A DNA stretch of 64,000 nt from Cephalotus follicularis (taxonomy: Eukaryota; Streptophyta; Magnoliopsida; Oxalidales; Cephalotaceae), in contig BDDD01002647.1 in the NCBI GenBank assembly GCA_001972305.1, forward strand, positions 195,213 to 259,212. The letters are read 5' to 3'. The notes under the pieces were generated by a model. It made no database searches, was not told the DNA's origin, and saw only the letters and a list, made by a program, of their open reading frames with translations. Each line of letters opens with the position of its first letter. The first letter of the stretch is position 1. The translations under genes and the position numbers were made by a program. This document shows positions 10,936 through 22,690 of this stretch, in pieces.

Positions 10936-11340
10936 GGATATAGAATCATAAAACATAAAGCGATAATTTAAAAGATAGAAAATACCTGAATTTTCATATA
11001 CCTAAAGCATAAAATAATTTAACATATTTTCGAAAAGAACGAAGGTGAGTAGTCATACAATCAATTCAAAACGAATATCAAATTTTGAAAGCGTTATTCA
11101 ATTTTAAAACATAAACCAAGTTCAAAACAGTTATCCAAATCAAACGTTCAAATTACTTTAACGACAGCCAATTAAAGTTTTCAAAATAAAAACTTATCCG
11201 ATTCCAAAATCTCATCATAGAGATCCAAACATATAACAGAGACTTATCCGATTCCGAAATCTCATTACTGAGATCCAAAGCGCATACACATATGCGAAGT
11301 TGCAAGGGGTTTGCAAGGCCCACATGCCAAACAGAAAGAC

Positions 11341-11356
11341 GTGTACGGCACTACAC
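11341..11356 (-). repeat. GTGTA/TACAC hairpin (LTR C)
   Basis: The minus strand reads GTGTAGTGCCGTACAC, a 5-bp perfect stem. The matching place in LTR G has GTATA/TATAC instead, a paired change. Confidence 0.7.
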
Positions 11357-12414
11357 AATCAATCCCCAAAATCCATATCCTTAACAGATCAAATACTAGA
11401 GTTTACCCATACGCCTCTATCAAAAAATCGGATCCATAAATTCACCTCATGGGATTTATTCAAAACATAGAGAGACGCCGTAGTCGAATCACACTGCTAC
11501 GGAAGTGTCACGTCCCCGTGCCAGGCCCACGACGTGCCTATGGTACCTCCATAGGTAGGAAATATCTCTGTGTATATCTTTATTTTAAAAACATTGTTTT
11601 ATTTCTAAAAACAATTTTAAAAATGTAAACATCCGTTTTTCTAAACATTTTCTAGACATAGCAAAATCATTACATAATATCAACCAATTTATTTTCCACT
11701 GTAAAGAGATGATGAATTCATATTATATCGTGACGTATCTTAGCATAAAAATGTAGTTAGGAATATTTAATTTCATAAAATGTCAACAATCAATTAATTT
11801 ATGAAGCATATCATAAAACGTATTCAAGTCTATAAAATGAGATCGTAGATTAAAACTGATTTTAGTTTGATAAACAAATAGCCAAGGAAGGATATAAATC
11901 CGTACATTATTTATAAAGTAAAACAGGATAGTTTCAATAAAATTGGATAGCCAAAGAGCAGAAAATCTGTACGTTATTCATAAAGTAGAACTATATTTTT
12001 ACCATAATAAAAACAGTAGGAGGGTATCAAGGAACGAAACATCTGTACGTTATTCATAAAAATATAAAACTGAATTTATTCAGATAAAACCGAAGGAGAT
12101 ATCGAAGAACGAAAAATCCGTACGTTATTCATAAAGTAAAACTAACATTTTTACTCTAAAAAAATCAATAGGAGCGCCAAAGAAAGAATGATCCGTACCT
12201 TAAGCGATCACAAAAATAACTTTACGAATTGATCAACAATTTAAAAGTCCCTCGAAGCACAAAAATCTAAAAGATATAATATCATTCATATAAGGATTCA
12301 ACAATCACTTCCAAACATCAAACAACAATTTAACAGTGTTTAAAACCGACTCCAAATCATTAGACGAACAAACGGATTACAAAACTTGAAACTAGAAAAT
12401 TCACTGGACAAAGC

Positions 12415-12579
12415 CAGTCGGCTGTATCAAGATCCAGTCGACTACTTAAAGGTGGTAGTCGGCTATGTGGCATACGCAGCCGACTACTCAAACTGGGTAT
12501 GAATCCAGTCGGTTGTTCAATGGGTGGCAGTCGACTATGCAAGGCAAAACAGTCGGCTGTCTCATGAGGCAGTCGACTG
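12415..12579. repeat. GTCGAC palindrome array, dialect CAGTCGACTG (8 copies, LTR C)
   Basis: Copies start at 12415, 12435, 12456, 12477, 12506, 12528, 12550 and 12570 (spacings 20, 21, 21, 29, 22, 22, 20). About half are half-site variants (CAGTCGGCTG or CAGCCGACTA). The array ends in GACTGTTCTGGGC, the same boundary as in LTR A. Confidence 0.9.
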
Positions 12580-13855
12580 TTCTGGGCGACAGAACAACAA
12601 AAACATAGCAATTCAATTCCAATTTTCTGTCAAAACCATGTTACAACATTACCAGATGATCTTAAACACTTATATAGGACTTATGTGACTTAACCGTGGC
12701 ATTTAAACATCCAGAATCAAAAGTTCATGGAATGGGTGACCTTTCTTTAAAGAGAAGCAATTTAAATTTCATGCATGGATGCCTATATGATCAATTTCCT
12801 GTCAACTATCATTATTTGTTTATCAAAACTAGTTCATAACATTTACCTAATGCATGTTGACAGGTCCAGGAACCATGATAGCAAAAATCAAACAAACCAT
12901 ACTAGCAACCAACATGCAATGGACTTTGATAACACAACTAAATGCTAAACCATAACAGTGGAGGATAACAAACCTGATTCAATGAAGCAAAGAAGACAAA
13001 AACAACTTCTAATCATGCAGGTTCGGCTCAGGGACAGAGATAAACAATGGAGGCACAACAATGAACATATAGCATACATATACCACTTAGAAAAGGCAAT
13101 TTAGGTCATGCTAAGGAAACAAGGAAATCAAAATATGTTATGATAAGGAAAAGGAGCAAAATTTCGAGATTGAGGGTGAGAATTGAGGGAAAGAAATCTG
13201 TTTTTGTGAGGGAGAAGGAAGAAAAACAAGAGAGAGAGGGAAGAAATAGAAAGAACAATTTAAAATTGCCATAATACTCTTATTTTGCCATATTAATATT
13301 TTAAACTAATTTATAAATCAAATAATTGATTTTATCTTTCCCATAATCCCTATTCCAATAATTTAGCAAAAGCCCAAATATGGTATTATTTAGCCTAAGT
13401 CATAAAAGCCGAAAAATTATATTATCATATAGCTCATAAATTAAAATAGGCCGAAATAATAATAAAAACTGATATTATATTTATACAAAATATAATTCGA
13501 TTTATTTTACTTATTCACGTACATAGTCCAACCAATATTCCACAGCCCAAAATTAACGTCTTTAAGCCTAAAACATAGAAGCCCAAATTAATATTCACAT
13601 AACCCAAAGAACACATTATGCCACAACAAAATATGCTAACACAACCAATAAATCAAATTTAAAATCCGAAATATGCACGTGAACGAACAGGGTATTACAA
13701 TAATCCAATAATTATCCTTAACATAAGGAAAATACTACAATACGGGGTATGAACCGTTCATTACAAATTACAATACAACATCAGAAATAACAACCTTAAA
13801 TCGAAAATAGAAGCTCTCCAATCTTCAGCAGCAATCTCCAAGGTCATCGCTTAAT

Positions 13856-15118
13856 CTGAAATTGTAGGGGTTAGCCGTTGTCCTCACTTGGCTAAGTAGG
13901 AAGATAATGCATGCTAAGGAATATACGAATGCAACATGTATGACCGTTTATATTTAAAATAACATGTAAATGAGCCAATATACGAGCAATCATGCCAAAT
14001 GGCCATAGACAATACATATGCAAGAATACCGCACAAGGGTACAATCAATTCATCCTGGTTTGGGTGTCACATGTCGCTACCTCCTAGCACAAACTATGCA
14101 CCACCTAACTATCACCCTACGCTCCGAAGATGATAGAACATGTAACATTTACTACCGGCGTTGGCGGGTAGTTTAACAAATAAGATTTGCAATGCAGATA
14201 AGTTTGGGAGATACTCTGGCCAACTCCTGGCACCCAGGATCCCTACCGTAGTCGGTGACCTCAGCCATCACTCGACTACCGGCAATAAGCATAGACAAAC
14301 AATTCAAGCATTTCAATAATAAGATTACATATATCAATAATATGCAATATAAAAGTTGTTTTCTTTAGAAACATATAACAATTCATTTATCGTACATCTC
14401 ATAGGAGGAAAACGATATCAATACTATAATGGTTCTCGATTGGAGAACAAAACAGGTGGTACCTCTGATAGGAGGGAAATCAATAATTTCTTTAAACAAT
14501 AGGTTTTCATTTGTAAATGATAGTTGATATCATAGCTCGGATACATAGCCAATAGTTGGTTTCAATCATTGAAATATAAGTGGTAATGGTGTTGAATAGC
14601 ACCAAAACAGTATATACTAATGTAAGCTAGCATATACAGTAACAGTATCACAAATCCGTAGCAATCCAAGGGTTCACAACGAATAGCATTTCGTAGTCAT
14701 TCATATGCAACTCTCACAAGGAGTGCGTACATTGTTTAATTTTGGAATGTAATTGTATATAAGGCCATGATTGATTGTTATAATCATCCGTATGGAGGCC
14801 AAGTCAATTACATTCAAAAATTGAGGTCCAGCAGAACCTATATCAGCAATTTTTACCCAGGACAGTCGACTACTTCTCAAGGACAATCGGCTGTTTTGGT
14901 TGAGTAGTCGACTGCCATAAAGAACAGTCGACTGGATAGGGTTAAGCAGTCGACTGCAATGAAGAACAGTCGACTGCTTCTGCCCAGAAATGCAGGCAGT
15001 AACAGTTTGTATACATTTTTAATATCTATTGCAATCCAATCAATGGATGCAATCAAGCTGAAAATAAACATACATGATATGCATACAATATCTTCCATAA
15101 ACATGTCGTTACCCCTAC
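13856..15118 (-). other. candidate LTR intron-like module of A'
   Basis: The minus strand has ATTGAG|GTAGGGG with the GT at 15118-15117, and GGCTAACCCCTAC...TTTCAG|ATTAAG with the AG at 13857-13856. The length is 1263 bp against 1261 bp in element A. It contains palindrome array 14863-14976 and the GGAGT-loop hairpins. Confidence 0.4.
14863..14976. repeat. GTCGAC palindrome array, dialect CAGTCGACTG (6 copies, A')
   Basis: Copies start at 14863, 14884, 14905, 14925, 14947 and 14967 (spacings 21, 21, 20, 22, 20). CTGCCCAGAAATGCAGG follows directly. The orthologous array in LTR A (2571-2683) also has six copies at the same period. Confidence 0.9.
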
Positions 15119-16034
15119 CTCAATAGCTTATCCCAAGATCAATTGGAATGATGTTTCTCTTTGTGTTTCCAAAGCCTTTTCACCAACAATCTTTCAATTC
15201 CAGCAGAATCAATCTATGTATGCATGTTTATGGACACATGCATTAGTACTAGGAGGTTTCTATTTATCAGTTACAACTACTACTTCAACAGTAGCTTATT
15301 ACCAAATCCTTAAGCCTTAACTTCCATTTTACAACTTCCTCTTTTAACTCCTTGTCAACTATCATTTAATTTCGGATTCATTGATGTGGACAGAAGGTTT
15401 ATATATTCTTAAGAGAATCAATGTTCATTTATCTTAACAACTAGCAACATCTATAACTCGAATTAGAGTTGTTAAATCCTCTAAGCTTCATGTCCATTTT
15501 CTTGAACCGTATGCTACTTTCCATTTTAATTCTAGAAGATGCTAATCTTTATCCATGTTAACAGAAGGTATTAAACATCTTCCTATTTACATCATCAACA
15601 GTGCTACTTAAGCTGGGAGCTCTAATTGGAACTTACCAGGAGAAGTCCAAGCTTCCAAGTCCTTCTTTGAGCTCTCCAAAATCCTCAATGCAAGCTTTCA
15701 CCAAATTTTAGCAACCCTCATCAACTTCAGTGTTTTCTAACACTCACTTCTCCAGTAAACAGTTGATATATGGTCTCAGAGGCCTTTGAATTCGCCAGAG
15801 TCCCTCAACTCATCCTTCTCTTATCACATGCACCTCTTTTCTCTCTTCTTTCTATCTTTTCCTCTTCTATTTTGCAGGCTGCAAGTCTGCAATTTGCAGA
15901 AGGAATAGAGGACATGCAAGGCACTCCCCTTGCATGTTATGGCAGCTAGTGACACGTATTTCCCATCCATGCCACCTTTAGAACATTTGGCATCACTATC
16001 TCTGTGCCAGCGAAGTGCCTATTCTGCACCATTC

Positions 16035-16113
16035 CAGTCGATTGAATGCGTTGGGCAGTCGACTGTCCACTCACGCCTCAGACTGTCGACTGTTCCCCTG
16101 TGACAGTCGGCTG
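16035..16113. repeat. GTCGAC palindrome array, dialect CAGTCGACTG (4 copies, A')
   Basis: Copies start at 16035, 16056, 16083 and 16104. This is the counterpart of the array at 1443-1522 in LTR A. Confidence 0.85.
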
Positions 16114-16283
16114 TCGATGGCTGTTTTAGGGTTTCTTAAGTTTGATGCTTCACCAATTGTACATCCATTCATCCCAAACAATTACCAATCACAATTTATA
16201 ATAATTGGACATTAAATTCAAATGAGTGCACATTTTATTAATCAATATTACAATGTACACGAATTGAATTTGAGGTTATTACA

Positions 16284-16288
16284 ATATG
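16284..16288. repeat. TSD ATATG (right) of solo LTR A'
   Basis: Second copy of the 5-bp duplication, matching 10310-10314. Confidence 0.9.
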
Positions 16289-16888
16289 GAACTAACCTTT
16301 GTAATTCGTTGCAGGGACTAAGAAAAGTTAGAAAGCTTGGAGCTGGAGACTTGGACTTACGGCTTGGGGATGGATCTAGGATTGTCGCTGAAGCTGTAGG
16401 GATTTGTGATGTTACTTTATGTAATGGTCATGTATTGACTCTTAATCCGTGTTATTATGTACCGAACATTATTAGCAATATTGTAAGTGTTTCAAACTTA
16501 TGTAATTTGGGCTTGGAGCTCAGATTCCAAGACATTCAGTGTTTTGTATTTTCTGATAATGTTTGTGTCAGTAATGGTTGTATCGACAATGGATTATTTG
16601 TCTTAAATACCGTATAATCTAAAGTCCTATCCATTAAGCAAAGTAATAAGAAAAGACCAAGAGAAACTAAGTTAAATAAAACCTATACTTGGCATTGTAG
16701 ACTTGGTCATCTTAGTGATGCTAGACTTACACAGTTGGTTAAGGATGATCTTCTAGATATCCAGGACTTGGATTCCTATCCAACTTGTGAATCCTATTTA
16801 TTGGGAAAGATGACCAAATCACCCTTCTTCTGTGAAGGAGAAAGGGCAATGGACTTACTGGGGTTAGTCCATACCGATGTATGAACTT
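16289..16888 (+). pseudogene. Ty1/copia element 1 protease-integrase fragment
   Basis: It continues the protease of the gag piece that ends at 10314. GTNLCNSLQGLRKVRKL and LRLGDGSRI lead to the copia pre-integrase region, including TYTWHCRLGHLSDARL and the zinc-domain Cys pair in SYPTCESYLLGK. A TAA near 16615-16617 and later changes break the frame. The similarity to copia element 2 (23330-23930) stops at about 16888, where the L sequence begins mid-element. The rest of integrase and all of RT are absent here. Confidence 0.85.
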
Positions 16889-16960
16889 GGTTCATGATTG
16901 TCAACTGGTTTTGTCCTCTTTTATTGATTTATAATTTGTAAAACGAATTTGGTTCATGAT

Positions 16961-17270
16961 GGTCGACTGGTTTTGTCGACTGTTTAACCGTTTTAAACCC
17001 AGAAGCGTCGACGCATAAGTTTCCACCGTCGACGCTTATGCGTAGAAAATTGTTTTTAAAATTGTTTTTGCATGTGTTAAGTGTCGATTGTTTTCCGTTT
17101 TTGTTCACGTTTAGGGCTTAACCGTTGATGCTTTTCTTTGGGCGTCACGATTTCATAGTGTTTTGTCATGCATTGTTTTGACTCTTTGGCATGTTTTATC
17201 AACGTTTTGTTCTTCAGGCGTTGATGCTTTCATTGTAAACTTTGACGCTTTAAGCGTAAATGTCGACGCT
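16961..17270. repeat. mixed-dialect GTCGAC palindrome array (fragment L)
   Basis: GGTCGACTGG and TGTCGACTG (GTCGAC at 16962 and 16975) are type I-like. GCGTCGACGC at 17005 and CCGTCGACGC at 17026 (21 bp apart) are type II. Degenerate copies extend to TGTCGACGCT at 17261-17270. AAACCCAGAA precedes the first GCG copy, resembling the boundary motif of other arrays. Confidence 0.75.
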
Positions 17271-18260
17271 TATTTCCTTTACAGTTTATGTGTGTAGTCC
17301 TTTATGTGTCTGTCTTTTGGTGATGTGATGTGGTTGGATTGATCTGTCTAGGTTTTGATTAAACCTGTGGTGGAGGTTAAGATGATTCAGTCGTGTGATT
17401 TTGATTCGTTTTGGGATTGTTTAGTTTCAGAGGCTAAGATACGAATAACTCCCTTCTTGATAAATTCCCCTGATTTCATCGAAATGAACATTGTTTTATT
17501 GTTAATGAATATGTATAGATTTTTCCTATTCTTGGCTATCATCAATTTTGTTGGAAAATTCAGTTTTGCTTTGAGTATGGATAGTTCCTTCCTTGTTACC
17601 TCCTTCGGTTTTATGAATTTCATTATGCTACGGATTTTCTTATGTTTTGGAAATAAAGCCAGCTTTAATGTTTTTGTGAAATTAAATATTTCTGACTTTA
17701 TAAATTCAGATTATGATCTGTTTACGAAAATTTTGTACGATCATCTCTTTTATTGTGAAAATTAAAATGAGTTGATTTCTGATTGTGAAAATGTACGGAT
17801 TTCTTCGTCTTTGGTTATTATCCTTCGGTTTTATCTGAATCGATTTAATTTTATTTTCTATGAATATGTACGGACACTTCATTCTAAATTTTTGTCATCT
17901 GATTTTATTAAAATGAATTCAAATATGTTTTTCGTACGGATTCTTCGTTTTGATATGATTTGAACAAAGTTTGTTTTATTACTTTTTGAGTAAAGTTGAA
18001 TATTAATGATTTTCTAAATTCAACATGATTTTCACTTATGAAAGTATGCTAAATTCTATGATACATATTTTGTTATTAAATGATTATGATTTTCAATTAC
18101 GAAAGTATACTGATTTTATGATATGAAAATGATTTTGGATATGTTGGAAAAAAAACCGTATATGTATATGCTTTGGATTGGTTTTGGACTAAACCAATCA
18201 TTTGAAATGATTTTTGACAAAAATCATTATTTTTGAAATACTGAGAATATTTGTTTCCTA

Positions 18261-18279
18261 CCTATGGAGGTACCATAGG
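18261..18279 (+). repeat. CCTATGG/CCATAGG hairpin (fragment L)
   Basis: It reads CCTATGGAGGTACCATAGG, followed by GGCCTGGCACGGGGACATGA. Same block as in B, C and D. Confidence 0.75.
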
Positions 18280-20337
18280 CATGTCGTAGGCCTGGCACGG
18301 GGACATGACACTTTCCATAGAGGTGTGATTAGTCTACGACGTCTCTCTATATTTATGATATCCTGTGAATAGGATTTGGATCCCCCTTCTGATAAAGGCG
18401 TATGGGTTAACGCTAGGATATATTTTATGTTATGTTATGGGAATTGATTGTGTAGTGCCATACACGTCATTCCGTCGGAGCATGTGGCCTTTGCAAACCC
18501 CTTACATATATATATGTATTTAAATCGTTATTGCATATCTCAATATAAAACATTGATTTGGAAAAAGGTTTGAAATCAGATATGAATGAATACGTATATA
18601 TATATTATTTTCTGAAAATTTGCGAATCTATATATATGTATGTGTTTGACATGAAATCCATTTGAATTGCATAAATTCAGTATATTTATGAATAGTTCTG
18701 TTTTCATAAAAAGTTATGTACGGTTTTGTTTCGTAATTGCTCTGTTTCGTAAACTGTTTAGTTTTGTAAAATGTTCCGTTCTAATTCGTAAACTCTTTTG
18801 ATTCGAAAAATGTTCAGCTTTGTTTCGTAACTGTTTTGTTTCGTATTGTACACTATTTTGTTCGTAAACTATTTTATTATTCTATATCTGTACTGAGGTT
18901 TGCTCCGCCGTATTTTTGTTTTCCATGCGGCAGGTTTTCAGGAGCATCTGGGCCAAGTGTGATGAGAGAAAGACACCTTGGGTTTGTGGATCACTTAGGA
19001 GTTTGATTCTGTCAATTGAATAATAGTTGTATTATGATAATATTGTTAGATGTAGTGACCCTACAAGCCATTGGATTGGCTGTCGTATTATATCTTATCT
19101 CGTATCAAACAATCTTATTCCTTATATATATATGATATGTGCTAATTTGTTATGGCTATATCACTTGTGTTTTATCACTTAATTGAAATAGTTTATTATT
19201 TACCTGCTTACACTTGTGATGCCCTGACATAAGGTTTGCTGCCTAGCATGGAGGCTGTGAGATTGGTTACCTTATTCCTTATGTCGAATTAGTTCCAAGT
19301 CATAGGTTCACTTTGTGGGCATTAGTGAACCGGATAGACTTGCGCGTATGTTTCATGCTCATGGAATTGGAGGATGGATTCTCTCACTACCATCTATGTT
19401 GGACACTAGGGCAAATACGGGGTGCGCGCTGGGAGCGTGTACACTGAACTGGACCCGCGTAGGAGACACTATTTGGATAGTCGCTATTCTCTTGTCAGTA
19501 GTGACTCCTACTTATTGCGGTTGTGTATAAGTGTTGATCACTTAGCGAGTTCACAAACTCGTCTAATCCTTAGACCTGAGCGACTGCTCTATATTGTATG
19601 GAGACGGTTATGCTTTGATCTCCACCTTACCCAGTCCTTGCGCAGGGCTGGAAATCGGGTGGTCTTTGGGTATGATCGAATCTATACGAATATAAGTTAG
19701 TGCGCAATATGGGATTGTCACACCTGAGCTAAGGTGATCGGCTCTATTATGATCTGATTATACTTTTGACTTATGAAACCCTTGGCCAAGGTTAAGGTAG
19801 ACTGGAAATTAGATTTCCGGAGAGTTTACCAAAGGTCCTAGGAATGATCAGATATTTTAGCCATTGAGGTATTATGTAGGGTTGACACGTATCCTTATCC
19901 TAAACCTCAATCGGGGCCAAGCATGACAAGGGATTATAGTACACGTGAACCGATGACTTAGGAAATCTAGGTATAAAGAGGTATGTAATAAATTATGGAA
20001 AAATTAATTAGATTCATTTTTCCATCTGGATAATATTAGATATTATTTTGATAGCATTTAAATTTGTCTAGGAACATTTAGAATGGCTAAACCGAACCCT
20101 AGGGGCATTTCGGTAATTTATGAATACCTCCGTTTTCATCCAAGATTTTTAAAGGGTCCCTGCCCAACAATGATTAGTTCTTTAATATGTTGGACATATT
20201 AAGACTTGTTGTCAAATATCGTTAATATGGATTTTACATTTTGTGGAAACACATATGTTTGATCTTACTTAATCAAAACTAGAAGGGATTACATAAGTTG
20301 GACTTATACTGAAATTGCTTTATATATACCAGTCAAA

Positions 20338-20510
20338 GCGTCAACGACTTCTGGGAAAGCGTCGACGCAAACCTTTGGACAAAGCGTCGACACCTTGTGG
20401 GAAGCATCGACGCTTAAGGCATGCACAAGCGTTGATGACTTTTAGAAGACGTCGACGTTTAATGCGATGTAATGCATAAGCGTCGACCCTATTATTGAAA
20501 GCGTCGATGC
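20338..20510. repeat. GTCGAC palindrome array, dialect GCGTCGACGC (copia 2 LTR)
   Basis: Copies start at 20338, 20359, 20384, 20404, 20429, 20449, 20480 and 20501. Spacings alternate about 20-21 and 25-31 bp. One copy is ACGTCGACGT. The first spacer reads ACTTCTGGGAAAG. Confidence 0.85.
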
Positions 20511-20872
20511 TTAGCACGGGTTGTGCAGCCTGTGCACAAACTCACTTCATGGGCACATTTTCTCTCTCATCTCTAGCAGTTATCTCCCATCATTACACGT
20601 TATGGAAACGTGGGGATCATGGCTACAGACTCCCTGTGAGTGAGGACCATGATTCCGTGTTTATGGGAGAGTGGGAGAGAGGGAGAGTGGGCTGGTGAGA
20701 AGATTTTATTGCAGAAAAAGTTTCTGGTCCTTAAGTGGTAGTTTTACTGAACAAAAAACATGACATGACTTCTCTATGCACTTAGAGTCTTCCTGAACTG
20801 ACAAACACCAAGCAAAGTTAACTTATCTAGGGTATATTTTTTTTTATTGTATTAATCAAACTCAATTTTCCT

Positions 20873-20880
20873 TATATAAG
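20873..20880 (+). promoter_or_regulatory. putative TATA box of copia 2 LTR
   Basis: TATATAAG is followed about 10-25 bp later by GAGAGAAAGAGAGAG. This is a plausible U3 end about 400 bp before the LTR end. The position is inferred. Confidence 0.4.
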
Positions 20881-21284
20881 TTTTGAGAGAAAGAGAGAGT
20901 GCAAGAAAAATCTATTTTGCTTCTTGCCGGAATGGTGTTGTTGTTGCTGGGAGCAGTAGCAGTACGAATTGGAAGGCAATATAGAGGGAGTCTTCTCAAG
21001 CTTGAAGCGGAAAAGAAAGGAGGAGCCATCACTGTTGGTATATCTCTTTGCCTTCCTTTTTTATTACCTTGCTTGTATGTCACCATTGAATGCAATGGTG
21101 ACATCTTTTGAATCAATGTTGTTGATGTGGTGATCCATGTGGCTTATGGTCATGCCATTTTGGACTGTTTGTTTATGCCTAGGGTGGTTTTTCCGCTGCA
21201 TATTTGTTGAATAAAATTTTGTTCTACACCCTACATACCTTAGTCCATTTATGGCATAGGAAATGGTTCATCCATTTCCATCAG

Positions 21285-21296
21285 TGGTATCAGAGC
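21285..21296 (+). other. primer-binding site of copia element 2
   Basis: TGGTATCAGAGC is fully complementary to the plant initiator Met-tRNA 3' end, one base after the LTR. Confidence 0.9.
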
Positions 21297-22690
21297 GTCC
21301 CACATCATCCTTGGTTGATTTTTTGCTATGAATGACGTACTGATTAAAGGTTTAATTAAAGGGTGTGTTTTTGGGTTAAACTTGATATTCAAAGTGCTTT
21401 AATGAATTATGTATGAAATTGGATTTCATTGTTGTTTAATCTTTGAGATTATGTTAAAATGGTGTTTGAACATGTTTTGGAAACCTACATGGTATAGTTT
21501 AAGGCAGTAATTTGTCTGGTTGTTATTGTATATGCCTAATGTTCAAAACATTTTTCTGAAGTTTTCAAACTGCAAAAACTGTCCAGGGGATTTATGTGTC
21601 GACGCCTTAGACATAAGCGTCGACGCTTGTCCTGCTGTGTTGGTTATTGCGTCGACGCCTTGATATAGCGTCGACGCTTATTTGAGTTTTATGTTTTTGC
21701 GCCATAAAGTTAAGCGGCGACGCTGTTTGGGAAAGCGTCAACGCCTTAGTCTATTTTAATAAAAAAACAATTCTGTTTTTTAATAAAATTGGATTTTATA
21801 CATTATGGCACTTAGAAAATCAAATCATTGATTGATTTAGTGGGAGTTTAACCATTATTAACAATCCTTAAGTTAAATTTTTGTTATTGGTTATTATTTA
21901 TGGTATTTTGTTATTCTATGTTTTAATTATATTGGATATAATTTAAGTCTTATGCACAATGGATGGTCCGAAAAGGACATAGACCTAGATTATGGTTTTC
22001 TTTGTATGGATGGTTGTTTATTTATTTATTAAATTTAATGGTCTGTATTAAGGTGTCTGCGTGCACCATTTATTTTTCCTTTCTTTTGTAGTTTCTCCTT
22101 GTAAATTTTGAATGTATTTTTCTTTTCAAAATGTAAAGTACTTTTTTCTAAATGAAGAGCTTGCAAGGAGAGATGGAGGAAAGGAGAAATGGAGTACAAG
22201 ACCTTCTAAGGCCATGTATGCATGGTATTTGATGTACTAGATTAAATTTAATATCTTAACACCTAGGAAGACCAAGTAGTGTCTCTGGGCTCAAGTCAAT
22301 AATATTAATGTCCTTGCCAATCCATTGACATATTTTAGAAATATGTCCAAGGTGCATAAGATACACGTCTTGCATGCTAAGCCGTAATTAATTGGAATTG
22401 GCTAACACAACCAATGAATTAATTAATGGCTCGGTAATTAAAATTTGAGACCGCAAATTCCCTCAACTTAATAATAAGTCTTAACGTAGGAACCCATGGT
22501 GTGGTTCCCCGTGGCCTTCCACAATTTTCATTGAATAGTGTTCCTGAGTTGTTGGTTTGTCATGCCCTAGCTGAGGCTGATAACTTGGGGATATTATGTC
22601 AACATCGGTGTTGGGCACCGCGAAGGGCGGCTATGTTTTAGCACTTTGACACTCCTACGTGTGGGTGTTAAAACTAGTGCATTCCAATTA
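21297..22690 (+). other. copia element 2 leader and lost gag start
   Basis: About 1.4 kb lies between the primer site and the first recognisable gag. No long forward frame exists. It contains a type II palindrome array (21596-21744) and an AT-rich stretch (21770-22170). The normal N-terminal half of a copia gag is not recognisable, so it is deleted or decayed. Confidence 0.6.
21596..21744. repeat. GTCGAC palindrome array, dialect GCGTCGACGC (copia 2 leader)
   Basis: GTCGAC cores lie at 21598, 21619, 21651 and 21670, followed by GCGGCGACGC and GCGTCAACGC (21735-21744). The last spacer reads TGTTTGGGAAAG, nearly the same as a spacer in the gypsy LTRs I and J. The array lies outside the LTR, which is unusual in this window. 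Confidence 0.85.

Larger units (their letters stand above)
10495..13699 (-). mobile_element. solo LTR C (3205 bp) nested in A'
   Basis: On the minus strand it starts TGTAATACCCTG at 13699 and ends GGAGGGTGTTACA at 10495. The 5-bp TSD ATAAT is at 10490-10494 and 13700-13704. It shares with B, G, L and D the hairpin series CCTATGG/CCATAGG (11537-11555), GTGTA/TACAC (11341-11356) and GCCGCA/TGCGGC (about 10892-10920). It carries a type I palindrome array at 12415-12579. No gene. Confidence 0.9.
10315..16283 (-). mobile_element. solo LTR A' (family of element A), carrying nested solo LTR C
   Basis: On the minus strand it begins TGTAATAACC at 16283 and ends ACGGGGTGTGGCA at 10315, flanked by TSD ATATG. 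Without the nested LTR C and its TSD it is about 2.76 kb, agreeing with the 2774-bp LTR of A. No internal domain or second LTR is present, so it is a solo LTR. It has the same landmarks as A: palindrome arrays at 16035-16113 and 14863-14976, donor-like GTAGGGG at 15118, and acceptor plus hairpin near 13856-13897. Confidence 0.9.
16889..19043 (+). mobile_element. LTR fragment L (group-2 gypsy LTR, ends missing)
   Basis: The plus-strand sense is shown by GAGGTTTGCTCCGCCG...TGCGGCAGG (about 18895-18933), the CCTATGG/CCATAGG hairpin at 18261-18279 and GTGTA/TACAC at 18450-18465, in the same order as in D. Neither a TGT start nor an ACA end is present, and no TSD is visible. The left edge abuts copia element 1 and the right edge is the insertion point of copia element 2. 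It carries GTCGAC palindromes of both type I and type II dialects. AT-rich open frames at 17355-17963 are not supported as genes. Confidence 0.75.
19044..21283 (+). mobile_element. 5' LTR of Ty1/copia element 2 (2240 bp)
   Basis: It begins TGTTAGATGTAG, identical to the 3' LTR start at 26418, and ends CCATTTCCATCA one base before the primer site. It contains a type II palindrome array (20338-20510) and a TATATAAG box (20873-20880) followed by a GA-rich probable transcript start. It holds no gene. Confidence 0.9.

Noticed and set aside
17355..17963. two AT-rich plus-strand frames (136 and 63 codons) that look membrane-like
   Set aside because: They lie in LTR fragment L; hydrophobic Phe/Ile content follows from T-rich DNA and no start context or homology is evident.
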